Source: Actinoallomurus iriomotensis
GTDB lineage: Bacteria; Actinomycetota; Actinomycetes; Streptosporangiales; Streptosporangiaceae
Direction: 5' to 3'
Assembly (NCBI RefSeq): GCF_030269445.1
Contig: NZ_BSTJ01000004.1
Coordinates: forward strand, 62,001-126,000
Length of the DNA stretch: 64,000 nucleotides
Both the position numbers and the translations under genes were made by a program. Numbering within the stretch: position 1 is the first letter of the stretch; each line of letters opens with the position of its first letter. Shown one piece after another: positions 36,564 to 43,728 of the stretch. The notes below the pieces were generated by a model. That model did no database searches. It was not told where the DNA came from and saw only the letters and a program-made list of their open reading frames with translations.

Positions 36564-36607
36564 GAATCCTCCTTCGTCGGGGGAATAGCCAGGGGCACTG
36601 TGTTCAT
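36560..36607 (-). CDS. Mini-frame C3b (15 residues)
   Basis: Encodes MNTVPLAIPPTKEDS; starts 4 bases after the MSERSE stop codon of the same unit and ends in an ATGA overlap with the S9-S12 gene. Copies with ATPPTKEGS endings start at 36676 and 36745. Confidence 0.35.
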   Translation of the reverse strand: MNTVPLAIPPTKEDS

Positions 36608-36770
36608 CGATTCACTCGCTCCGCTCACTCATGAGCCCTCCTTCGTCGGAGGAGTAGCCAGGGGCACTGTGTTCATCGATTCACTCGCTCCGCTCACTCA
36701 TGAGCCCTCCTTCGTCGGAGGAGTAGCCAGGGGCACTGTGTTCATCGACGCACTCGCTCCGCTCACTCAT
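36560..36770 (-). repeat. Cassette array C: three tandem 69-bp units with paired mini-frames
   Basis: Three direct repeats of 69 bp (starts at 36770, 36701, 36632; next start 36563 is the S9-S12 gene). Units 2 and 3 encode MSERSE followed by TGA, and only 4 bases later a second ATG opens MNTVPLATPPTKEGS (36676-36629) or its variant ending IPPTKEDS (36607-36560), whose TGA overlaps the next ATG. In unit 1 the early stop is replaced by TGC, so its first frame runs in phase into unit 2. The first ATG overlaps the stop of the upstream ATPase gene. GAAGGAGG ends each unit and faces CCTCC across GACGAA. Confidence 0.9.
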
Positions 36771-37513
36771 GGCGTGCTCCTTCGTGTCGTTCGCCCGGGT
36801 ACGGCGGCGAGCAGTTCGCGGGTGAAGTCGTGACCGGGCTCGGTGAGCACGCGTGTCGTCGGTCCCTGCTCGACGAGCCGGCCGTGCCGCATGACCGCGA
36901 CGTGCGAGGCGACGTAGCGGACGACTGCGAGGTTGTGGGAGATGAACAGCATCGCCAGGCCGAGCTCGCGCTGGAGCTCACGGACGAGGTTGAGCACGGC
37001 CCCCTGGACCGAGACGTCCAGGGCGGAGGTGATCTCGTCAGCGATGATCACGCGGGGGCGTGCCGCGAGCGCCCGCGCCAGCGCGACCCGCTGCCGCTGG
37101 CCGCCGGACAGCCGGGACGGGACGACGGCGGCGCAGGCCGGGTTCAGGTGCACCAGCTCGAGCAGCCGCTCGACCTCGGCTCGCCGGCCGGCGCGTGAGC
37201 CGCCCGGCGGGATCGCCTCGGCCACGCATCGGCCGACCGTCATCCGTGGGTCGAGCGACGAGTAGGGGTCCTGGAAGACCATCTGCAGCGGACGTGACCG
37301 GCCTCGGGCCGGGACCGGCGCGCCGCCGAGGGTGATCCGGCCGCCGGTGAGCGGGGCCAGGCCGACGGCGGCCCGGGCCAGCGTGGACTTACCGGAGCCT
37401 GACTCGCCGACGAGCCCGACCACCGCGCCCTCCGGCACCGTCAGGCTGACGCCGTCGACCGCGGTCGTCCGGCCGTAACGGACCGTGACGTCCTCGAAGC
37501 GCAGCTCGCTCAT
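36767..37513 (-). CDS. Oligopeptide/dipeptide ABC transporter ATPase (DppF/OppF-like)
   Basis: A 248-residue ABC ATPase with Walker A GESGSGKSTL, Q-loop VFQDPYSSLDPRMTV, signature LSGGQRQRVALARAL, Walker B VIIADEITSALDVSVQ and H-loop LFISHNLAVV. The DPYSSLDPRM and EITSALDVSVQ stretches are characteristic of the OppF/DppF subfamily. It pairs with the ATPase half of the upstream permease-ATPase fusion to form the two nucleotide-binding sites. Its ATG overlaps mini-frame B2, and its stop overlaps the first ATG of array C. Confidence 0.93.
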   Translation of the reverse strand: MSELRFEDVTVRYGRTTAVDGVSLTVPEGAVVGLVGESGSGKSTLARAAVGLAPLTGGRITLGGAPVPARGRSRPLQMVFQDPYSSLDPRMTVGRCVAEAIPPGGSRAGRRAEVERLLELVHLNPACAAVVPSRLSGGQRQRVALARALAARPRVIIADEITSALDVSVQGAVLNLVRELQRELGLAMLFISHNLAVVRYVASHVAVMRHGRLVEQGPTTRVLTEPGHDFTRELLAAVPGRTTRRSTP

Positions 37514-37581
37514 GAGGCCTCCTTCGTCGGAGGAGTGACCAGACGCGCGTGCTTACCGATTCGCTCGCTTCGCTCACTCAT
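37510..37581 (-). CDS. Mini-frame B2 (23 residues)
   Basis: ATG overlapping the B1 stop; encodes MSERSERIGKHAR followed by LVTPPTKEAS. Its TGA overlaps the ATG of the DppF-like gene, which also begins Met-Ser-Glu. Confidence 0.4.
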   Translation of the reverse strand: MSERSERIGKHARLVTPPTKEAS

Positions 37582-37649
37582 GAGCCCTCCTTCGTCGGAG
37601 GAGTGACCAGACGCACGTGCTCGCCGATTCGCTCGCTTCGCTCACTCAT
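37578..37649 (-). CDS. Mini-frame B1 (23 residues)
   Basis: ATG overlapping the fusion-gene stop; encodes MSERSERIGEHVR followed by LVTPPTKEGS. Confidence 0.4.
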   Translation of the reverse strand: MSERSERIGEHVRLVTPPTKEGS

Positions 37650-39589
37650 GGCGACTCCACCAGTTCGTCGATGCTCTGGTCGTCCGGTTGGGCCGGCAGC
37701 GCCTCGCCCGCGTGCCAGCAGGCCACCCGGTGGCGTGGCGAGTCGGCCTGGTCGGCCGCCAGCGGCGGGTCCTCGGCCTGGCAGCGGGCGTCGGCGAGCG
37801 GACATCGATCGGCGTAGGCACAGCCGGATGGCACATCGGCCGGGTCGACCGGGCGGCCCGGGATCGTCGCGAGCAGCTCGTCGAGGTCCGTGTTCATGTC
37901 GGGCACCGCGTCGACCAGCGCCCGGGTGTAGGGGTGCCGGGCGGCGGCCAGATCGGCGGCCGGCATGTCCTCGACGATCCGGCCGGCGTACATCACCAGG
38001 ATCCGGTCGCAGACCTCGCCGACCACCGTGACGTCGTGGCTGATCAGGATCAGCGCGACGTCGTCCGCCTCGCGGATCGCGGTGAGCAGGTCCAGCACCT
38101 GCTGCTGCACGGTGACGTCGAGGGCGGTGGTCGGCTCGTCCGCGACGATCAGCGCCGGGGTGCCCATCAGTCCCATGCCGATCATCGCTCGCTGGCGCAT
38201 CCCGCCGGAGAACTCGTGGGGATACTGACGGACACGCGTGTCCGCGTCCGGGATCCGGACCGCGGTCAGCCGGTCGACGACGCGGGCCATCGCGTCCCGG
38301 CGGCTCATGCCCTGGTGATGTGTTGCCACCTCCGCCAGCTGGGCACCGATCCGGCGAGTGGGGTTGAACGCGGTCATCGGGTCCTGGAAGACCATGGCCA
38401 GCGTGGTGCCCAGCATCCGGCGCCGCGCCGGGGTGTCCGGCGCCAGCAGGTCGTTCCCGAGGAGATCGAGCCGGGAGGCGTCGACACGGCCCTGGTCGGC
38501 GAGCAGCCGGGTGATCGCCAGGGCGGTCATGGACTTGCCCGAGCCCGACTCCCCGACGATGCCGACCGCCTCGCCGCGGCGTACGTCGAAGGACACCCCG
38601 CGGACCGGCCGTACCGGACCCGACGGCCCGGAAACGGTGACCTCGAGGTCGCGGACGTCGAGCACCACATCGGACGGCCGGTCCCCCGGGTCCTCGCCCT
38701 GGCCCGTACGCTCAGGGCCGCTCGCCGACCCGGCGCGTGCGGGCGACGCCGCGCGCAGGCCGATGCCGACGGGTATGCCGAGCCCCTTGGCCACCGACTC
38801 GCCGAAGAGGTTGAACGCCAGCCCGGCCAGCAGCACCGCCGCCCCGGGGACGAGCGCCGCGGCCGCGTTCACGTAGATCGTGCCGATGCCGTCGTAGAGC
38901 AGGCGGCCCCAGTCGTACGAGGGTGACTGGACACCGAGACCGAGGAACGACAGTCCGGCGAAGGACAGCAGTGCGGTGCCGGCGCCGACGGTGGCGTTGA
39001 CGACCAGCGGTTCGGCGATATTGGGCAGCACGTGGCGGACCAGGATCCGGAACCGGCCGATCCCCATCGTCCGGGCGGCCGCGACGTAGTCCCGCTCAGC
39101 GACCCCGGCGACGAGCGTCTGGGTGAGGCGCCCGAACGCCGGAGCGCCCGCGAGCCCGATGGCCAGGACCGCACCGGTGGCGCCGACGCCGAACACGACC
39201 GCGAAGAACAGCGCCAGCAGCAACCCCGGGAACGCGACGGCGATGTTCACCACCGCCGCCACCAGCCGGCCGGGCCGGCGGCCGAGCACGAACGGCGCCG
39301 ACCCCAGCAGCAACCCGGCCACCACCGTGATCACGATGGCGAGCAGGGCGAGCGTGATCGACAGCCGGGACGCGACGAGGACCCGCAGGAGGATGTCCCG
39401 GCCGAGGTTGTCCGTCCCGGCCCAGTGTTCGGCGGACGGCTGGGACAGGATCGCGTCGGTGTCGACGGCGTCGGCGCCGGATCCCCACAGAACCGGTCCG
39501 AGGACGGCCAGGGCGGCGATCGCCACCACGAGCACGGTCGCCGTGAGGCCCAGTGGCGTACGGACGATCCGCGTCCAGCGTCCTTTCAT
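37646..39589 (-). CDS. Fused permease-ATPase of a peptide ABC transporter (DppC-DppD-like)
   Basis: A 647-residue fusion. Residues 1-280 are a DppC-type permease: first helix TATVLVVAIAALAVLGPVLW, the HWAGTDNLGRDILLRVL motif, about five more helices and the EAA-loop region AARTMGIGRFRILVRHVLPN. After a Gly/Pro/Ser linker (about 285-325), residues 330-647 are a DppD-type ATPase: GESGSGKSMT, VFQDPMTAFNPTRRI, FSGGMRQRAMIGMGL, LIVADEPTTALDVTV, LISHDVTVV and a C-terminal oligo_HPY cysteine cluster (SGCAYADRCPLADARC). These are normally separate subunits. It starts 3 bases after the DppB stop. Confidence 0.93.
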   Translation of the reverse strand: MKGRWTRIVRTPLGLTATVLVVAIAALAVLGPVLWGSGADAVDTDAILSQPSAEHWAGTDNLGRDILLRVLVASRLSITLALLAIVITVVAGLLLGSAPFVLGRRPGRLVAAVVNIAVAFPGLLLALFFAVVFGVGATGAVLAIGLAGAPAFGRLTQTLVAGVAERDYVAAARTMGIGRFRILVRHVLPNIAEPLVVNATVGAGTALLSFAGLSFLGLGVQSPSYDWGRLLYDGIGTIYVNAAAALVPGAAVLLAGLAFNLFGESVAKGLGIPVGIGLRAASPARAGSASGPERTGQGEDPGDRPSDVVLDVRDLEVTVSGPSGPVRPVRGVSFDVRRGEAVGIVGESGSGKSMTALAITRLLADQGRVDASRLDLLGNDLLAPDTPARRRMLGTTLAMVFQDPMTAFNPTRRIGAQLAEVATHHQGMSRRDAMARVVDRLTAVRIPDADTRVRQYPHEFSGGMRQRAMIGMGLMGTPALIVADEPTTALDVTVQQQVLDLLTAIREADDVALILISHDVTVVGEVCDRILVMYAGRIVEDMPAADLAAARHPYTRALVDAVPDMNTDLDELLATIPGRPVDPADVPSGCAYADRCPLADARCQAEDPPLAADQADSPRHRVACWHAGEALPAQPDDQSIDELVESP

Positions 39590-39592
39590 CCG

Positions 39593-40591
39593 TCAGTCCT
39601 CCCGGATCTTCGAGCGGGGATCGAGCAGGGCGAGGGCGACGTCGACGACGAGGTTGGTGATCAGCACGCCCACGCCGTACACGAGGACGATCGCCTGCAC
39701 CACCGGGTAGTCCTTGGTGAGGATGGACCGCACGATCGTGCTGCCGAGGCCCGGCCAGGCGAAGACGTTCTCGACCAGGACGGTGCCGGCGACCAGCGCG
39801 CTCAGCAGGAGTCCGCCCAACGTCAGCGCGGCGGTGACGGCGTTCGGCAGAGCGTGGCCGGCGTAGACCGTCCGGGCGGGCAGGCGCTTGGCCCGGGCGG
39901 TGCGGACGAAGTCCGCCTCGAGCACTCCGACCATCTCGACGCGGACGATGCGGGCGAGGATCGCCGCCGGCCCGATCGCCAAAGAGAACACCGGCAGGAC
40001 GTACGCCGCCGCGGTGTCGTCACCGGCGACGGGCAGCCACCCGAGCTGGATCCCGAAGACGTAGACCAGCACGACGCCGATCAGGAAGTCCGGAATGGTC
40101 GCCATGATGATGCCGGTCGTGGTGAAGGCGAGCTCGGTCCGCCGCCCGTGGCCACGCCGGGTCAGCACACCCATGACGACGCCCAGCGGGATCGCCAGGA
40201 CCACGGCCGCCAGGAACGCGAGCACGGCCAGCGCGAGTGTGGCCGGCAGCCGCTGGGCGACCACGCCGGAGACCGGCAGCCGGGAGGCCAGCGAGGTGCC
40301 GAGGTCCCCGGTGAGTAGGCCCTTCAGGTAGTGGAGGTACTGGGTGAGGAGCGGGTCGTCCAGGCCCAGGGCGTGCCGGCGGGCCTCGACCAGGTCCGCC
40401 GGCGCGGTGGGGCCGAGCGCCCCCCGGACCGGGTCCCCCGGGATGAGGTGGATCATCGCGAAGGACGCCGTCACCAGGACCCAGAGCGAGACCAGCAGCC
40501 GCCTGAGGCGCCGGACGCCGAACCGTACCCACGGACGAGCCCAGAACCTCGGGCTCGGGACGGTCAACGTCGCCGGCATGTCCGCTGTCAT
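39593..40591 (-). CDS. Peptide ABC transporter permease (DppB-like)
   Basis: A 332-residue membrane protein with six helices. The N-terminal region VSLWVLVTASFAMIHLIPGD carries the conserved LIPGDP, and the EAA loop appears as TARAKRLPARTVYAGHALPN. Its partner is the permease half of the next gene. It starts 6 bases after the binding-protein stop, continuing the operon. Confidence 0.93.
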   Translation of the reverse strand: MTADMPATLTVPSPRFWARPWVRFGVRRLRRLLVSLWVLVTASFAMIHLIPGDPVRGALGPTAPADLVEARRHALGLDDPLLTQYLHYLKGLLTGDLGTSLASRLPVSGVVAQRLPATLALAVLAFLAAVVLAIPLGVVMGVLTRRGHGRRTELAFTTTGIIMATIPDFLIGVVLVYVFGIQLGWLPVAGDDTAAAYVLPVFSLAIGPAAILARIVRVEMVGVLEADFVRTARAKRLPARTVYAGHALPNAVTAALTLGGLLLSALVAGTVLVENVFAWPGLGSTIVRSILTKDYPVVQAIVLVYGVGVLITNLVVDVALALLDPRSKIRED

Positions 40592-40597
40592 CGTTCG

Positions 40598-42184
40598 CTA
40601 CTTCGCCAGCATGCGGATGCTGGTCGGGACGAGATGTCCAGGCGTCTGGAACGTCGCCGCCTTGCCGAACGTGTGCACGACATCGCCGGCGAACGGCACG
40701 ATGTCCGCCTTGGCGATCAAGCCGGACTCCGCGGCGAGCCAGTCGCGGCACCCGGCGTCGCCCTGGATCGCCATCGCCGACTTCACCGCCGTGTCGTAGG
40801 CCGGATCGGAGATCGCGGCGAAGTTGTTCCCCTGCGGCGCCGCCGGCCCGGAGAGGAAGGGCACGAGTTGGTCCGGGGTGTTGACGTTGACCGGGACCCA
40901 GGCGACGTCCCAGTTCCCGGCACCGAAGATCGTGCCGGTCAGCGTCGTCTCGTTCTGGCTGTGCGCGGTGGCCTCAACGCCGATCGCCTTCCACTGCTTC
41001 ACCTCGAGTTCGGCCGCGGCGTCGCCAGCGCTGCCGCTGTTGTTCTGGTAGAGGAGGGTCAGCCGCAGCGGCTTGCCGCCCTTGGTACGCCTGCCGTCGC
41101 TTCCCCTGGTCCAGCCCGCCTGGTCGAGCAGGGCGCCCGCCGCCTGCGGGTCGCCGGCCGGCAGGGCGTGGGAGACCGAGTCGCCGTGACAGGCGACCGG
41201 TTCGCTCGCGGCCAGCGTGGTCGCCGCGGTGCCGCGACCCGACGTGAGAACCTTCTGCAGCTGGCCGAGGTCCAGCGCCTGCGTCAGTGCCTTCCGGACT
41301 CTGGGATCGCTGGTGGGCCGGCCCGCGTGCTGGTTGTACCACTGCTCCCCCACCAGAGCCGGGGTCTTGGCCGCGTACAGGCCCGCCTTCTCCAGCCGTA
41401 CGGCATCCGACCCGACGATCTGGGCGCCGTTCAGGCCACCCGAAAGCAGCAGGTTCGCCGCTGTCGTCTCGTTCTCGACCACCTTGATCACGACGGTCTT
41501 CGGCAGTCCCTTGGTCGCGGTCGTCGCGCCGTTCGGACCCCACGTGTAGCCGTCGCGGATCGCGTACGTGTAGTGGTCACCGGGCGCGGCCTGGATCAGC
41601 TTGTAGGGTCCGGTGCCGGCCGTCGCCGTCTTCAGCGAGGACCGGCTCGCCATGCCGCTCGGGCAGACGATCGGCAGTCCGGAAAGTCCGTTGAGGACGA
41701 ACGGGGCCGGTCCGGCCAGCGTGAGCGTCACGACACGGGTGGCGTCGTCGCCCTTCGCCTTGGCTCCGGCCGGGAGGAAGGCACCGAGGAAGGGGCTCTT
41801 GCTCTTCGGATCGGCGACGAAGTTGAGGTTCTTCGCCACGTCGGAGGCGGTGAGGCGGGTGCCGTCGGAACAGGTGATGCCGTCGGCCAGCGTCAGCGTG
41901 ACCGTTTTGCCCTTGACCTGCCAGCTCTTGGCCAACGCCGACTGGATCTTGCCGGTACCGCCGTCGACGCTGACCAACGCGTCGTAGGCGAACTTGGTGA
42001 CGGTGAACAGAGAGCTGCCCGCGCCCATCTGGGGGTCCAGGCCGCCCGGGTCCGAGGAGAGCCCGAAGGTGAAGGTGCCCCCGTCGACGACCTTCGCCTT
42101 CCCGCCGCTGTTCGAGGTGCCCCCGCAGCCGGTGAGCGCGGCTGCGGCCAGGGTGAGACAAAGGCCCAGAGTGGTCGGCTTCAT
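40598..42184 (-). CDS. Peptide-binding lipoprotein (SBP family 5, DppA/OppA-like)
   Basis: A 528-residue extracellular solute-binding protein. The signal peptide MKPTTLGLCLTLAAAALTGC carries lipobox LTGC, so it is anchored on the outer face of the membrane. SBP_bac_5 features include GGTFTFGLSSDPGGLDPQM, DGTRLTASDVAKNLNF and GTGPYKLIQ. It delivers di- or oligopeptides to the DppB/CD/F importer. ATG 42184 is chosen for the signal peptide; the longer frame is not protein-like. The upstream S12 gene ends 31 bases before it. Confidence 0.9.
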   Translation of the reverse strand: MKPTTLGLCLTLAAAALTGCGGTSNSGGKAKVVDGGTFTFGLSSDPGGLDPQMGAGSSLFTVTKFAYDALVSVDGGTGKIQSALAKSWQVKGKTVTLTLADGITCSDGTRLTASDVAKNLNFVADPKSKSPFLGAFLPAGAKAKGDDATRVVTLTLAGPAPFVLNGLSGLPIVCPSGMASRSSLKTATAGTGPYKLIQAAPGDHYTYAIRDGYTWGPNGATTATKGLPKTVVIKVVENETTAANLLLSGGLNGAQIVGSDAVRLEKAGLYAAKTPALVGEQWYNQHAGRPTSDPRVRKALTQALDLGQLQKVLTSGRGTAATTLAASEPVACHGDSVSHALPAGDPQAAGALLDQAGWTRGSDGRRTKGGKPLRLTLLYQNNSGSAGDAAAELEVKQWKAIGVEATAHSQNETTLTGTIFGAGNWDVAWVPVNVNTPDQLVPFLSGPAAPQGNNFAAISDPAYDTAVKSAMAIQGDAGCRDWLAAESGLIAKADIVPFAGDVVHTFGKAATFQTPGHLVPTSIRMLAK

Positions 42185-42215
42185 GGCTGTTCCGTTCCGT
42201 GACGGGGTTCGGTGG

Positions 42216-43604
42216 TCAGGCGCCGGCGCGGCGGACCGCGCGGCCGAGGTGCAGGTACAGCGCATGGCCGGTGCCGTCGTCGCCTATGAACGCGTGCGGC
42301 ATGTGCATGCCGCGATCGGCTTGCACCGGAATCAGCATGTCGTCGCGGTAGTGGACGAGTTCGGTCCGCTCGGCCCGCCCGCCCATCTCCTCGAAGACGC
42401 CCTTGGGCGTCTGTTCGATCCAGATCCGCTGGTCGTCGTCCTGGCTGACGGTGAGGTCGAAGACCTGAGCCGAGTAGGTGCCGACGTACCGCTCCGCGTC
42501 GATCCGCCGGGGCTCCGCGGGCGGGACGGGGAGGGCGGGCAGACCGACCGCGGTGAGCTCGCCGAGCACGTGGCCCACGACGTCGCGGTGGAGCGAGACG
42601 GCGTCGCCGCCGTTGGTCAGCAGCGCGACGGCCAGCCCGGCCTCGGGGACCATCCGGAGGAAGGCGGCCTGGCCGATGGTGTTGCCGTCATGACCGATGA
42701 TGGTGCCGGCCGGCGTGTCGAACCGTTCGAATCCCAGGCCCCACGAGGTCCCCATGAGGCCGAGCTCGGGCAGGTCGACCTCCCGGTCGTGCATCCGTGC
42801 GGCGGTCCCCGGAGCCAGCACCTGGGCGCCGTAGGCCGTCAGGCCGTCCTCGAGATGCATCCGCGCGAAGGCGACCAGGTCCCGCGGCCGCATCGCGAGC
42901 ATCGAGCCGGCCGGTGCGTTCGACCGCGCCATGGCCCACATCGGCGCCGGCACGTAGCCGGCGCCCGGTTCCATCTCGATGTGGCCCACCGCGGCGCGGA
43001 ACATGATCGCCTCATAGGGCCCGGTGGCGGTGTGGGTGAGCCCGAGCGGCGCGATGAGGTGTTCGCGCAGGCACGCGTCGTACGGCTGCCCTCGCAGCAC
43101 CTCGACGAGCCGGCCGAGCACGCAGTAGCCGGCGTTGTTGTACGAGAACTGCTCACCGGGCGGGAACAGCTGCGGCACCTCGTGCAGGGTCGCGACGTAC
43201 TTCTCGAGACAGTCGTCGCCCACCCCGGTGTCGGTGAAGACATCCCCCTCGAACCCGGCGGTGTGGTTGAGGAGCTGCCGGACGGTGATCCGCGCGGCCG
43301 CCTCGTCGTCGGCGATGCGGAACTCCGGCAGATGACTGCGCACCGGCCGGTCGATGTCGATCTTGCCTTCGTCGGCCAGCTGCATGACCAGCGTGCTGGT
43401 CCAGAGTTTGGTGATCGATCCGATCTGAAAGACCGAATCCGCGGTCGCCTCCACCCCGGTCGCCTTGCTGAGCGACCCCGCTGCTCCGTCGGCCACCTGG
43501 TCGCCCTGCGCAACGGCCCAGCCCGCGCCCGGAACATCGTGCTCTTCGAGCAACTGTGGAAGCCGCTCGTCGAGCCAGGCCTGGATGTCATCAAGGTTGC
43601 CCAT
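42216..43604 (-). CDS. S12-family serine hydrolase (D-aminopeptidase/beta-lactamase-like)
   Basis: A 462-residue penicillin-binding-type serine hydrolase. Nucleophile motif FQIGSITKLW (SxxK), tyrosine motif FSYNNAGY (YxN) and IIGHDGNTIGQ (HxG in place of KTG) are all present. A beta-rich C-terminal domain (about 360-462) includes ERYVGTYSAQVFDLTV. No signal peptide, so likely cytosolic. The HDG third motif points to D-aminopeptidase or esterase activity rather than beta-lactamase. ATG 43604 gives a natural start (MGNLDDIQAWLDERLPQLLE); the longer frame is Arg/Pro-rich. It is the first gene of the peptide operon and a paralogue of the S12 half of the S9-S12 fusion. Confidence 0.88.
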   Translation of the reverse strand: MGNLDDIQAWLDERLPQLLEEHDVPGAGWAVAQGDQVADGAAGSLSKATGVEATADSVFQIGSITKLWTSTLVMQLADEGKIDIDRPVRSHLPEFRIADDEAAARITVRQLLNHTAGFEGDVFTDTGVGDDCLEKYVATLHEVPQLFPPGEQFSYNNAGYCVLGRLVEVLRGQPYDACLREHLIAPLGLTHTATGPYEAIMFRAAVGHIEMEPGAGYVPAPMWAMARSNAPAGSMLAMRPRDLVAFARMHLEDGLTAYGAQVLAPGTAARMHDREVDLPELGLMGTSWGLGFERFDTPAGTIIGHDGNTIGQAAFLRMVPEAGLAVALLTNGGDAVSLHRDVVGHVLGELTAVGLPALPVPPAEPRRIDAERYVGTYSAQVFDLTVSQDDDQRIWIEQTPKGVFEEMGGRAERTELVHYRDDMLIPVQADRGMHMPHAFIGDDGTGHALYLHLGRAVRRAGA

Positions 43605-43671
43605 GCGTGGTGATGCTAGGCACGATGCCATCCGAAAAGTTCGTCGTGACCGACAGCTTGGAGCATGCGGA

Positions 43672-43689
43672 CTGGTTGGATCCGACCAG
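43672..43689. promoter_or_regulatory. 18-bp palindrome upstream of the peptide operon
   Basis: CTGGTTGGATCCGACCAG is a palindrome with one mismatched pair, located 68-85 bases upstream of the first gene of the peptide/D-amino-acid operon and just after galT. It could be an operator for the operon (for example for the PucR protein) or a weak terminator of galT. Confidence 0.4.
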
Positions 43690-43728
43690 CGGAAACAGGC
43701 CCGTACAGGTCGAGCATGAAGCAGCGGC

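Larger units (their letters stand above)
37510..37649 (-). repeat. Cassette array B: two tandem 68-bp coupled mini-frames
   Basis: Two direct repeats of 68 bp (starts 37649 and 37581; next start 37513 is the DppF-like gene). Each begins ATGAGTGAGCGAAGCGAGCG and ends CTCCGACGAAGGAGG. Both frames are 23 residues, sharing MSERSERIG and LVTPPTKE. The first ATG overlaps the stop of the permease-ATPase fusion, and every stop overlaps the next ATG as ATGA, giving an unbroken translational chain across the junction. CCTCC and GGAGG flank a GACGAA loop, so each Shine-Dalgarno can be masked by a local hairpin. Confidence 0.92.

Noticed and set aside
36600-36833. Plus-strand frame encoding a repeated peptide with FIDSLAPLTHEPSFVGGVA units
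   Set aside because: It is the antisense reading of cassette array C. The minus strand has the start codons, ribosome sites and stop/start overlaps in register with the operon, so the plus-strand repeat protein is a shadow.
31903-37649. CRISPR array or other classical repeat array
   Set aside because: The repeats are contiguous 68-69 bp direct units without unique spacers, and they carry coupled reading frames. No cas gene is present.
40331-42202. 623-residue plus-strand frame opposite the binding-protein and permease genes
   Set aside because: Lies antisense to genes with clear signal peptide, lipobox and membrane helices; composition is typical of antisense third-position bias.
42216-43604. 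Calling the S12 gene a beta-lactamase resistance gene
   Set aside because: It lacks a signal peptide, has HDG in place of the KTG box, and sits in a peptide-use operon; a D-aminopeptidase or esterase-like role fits better.
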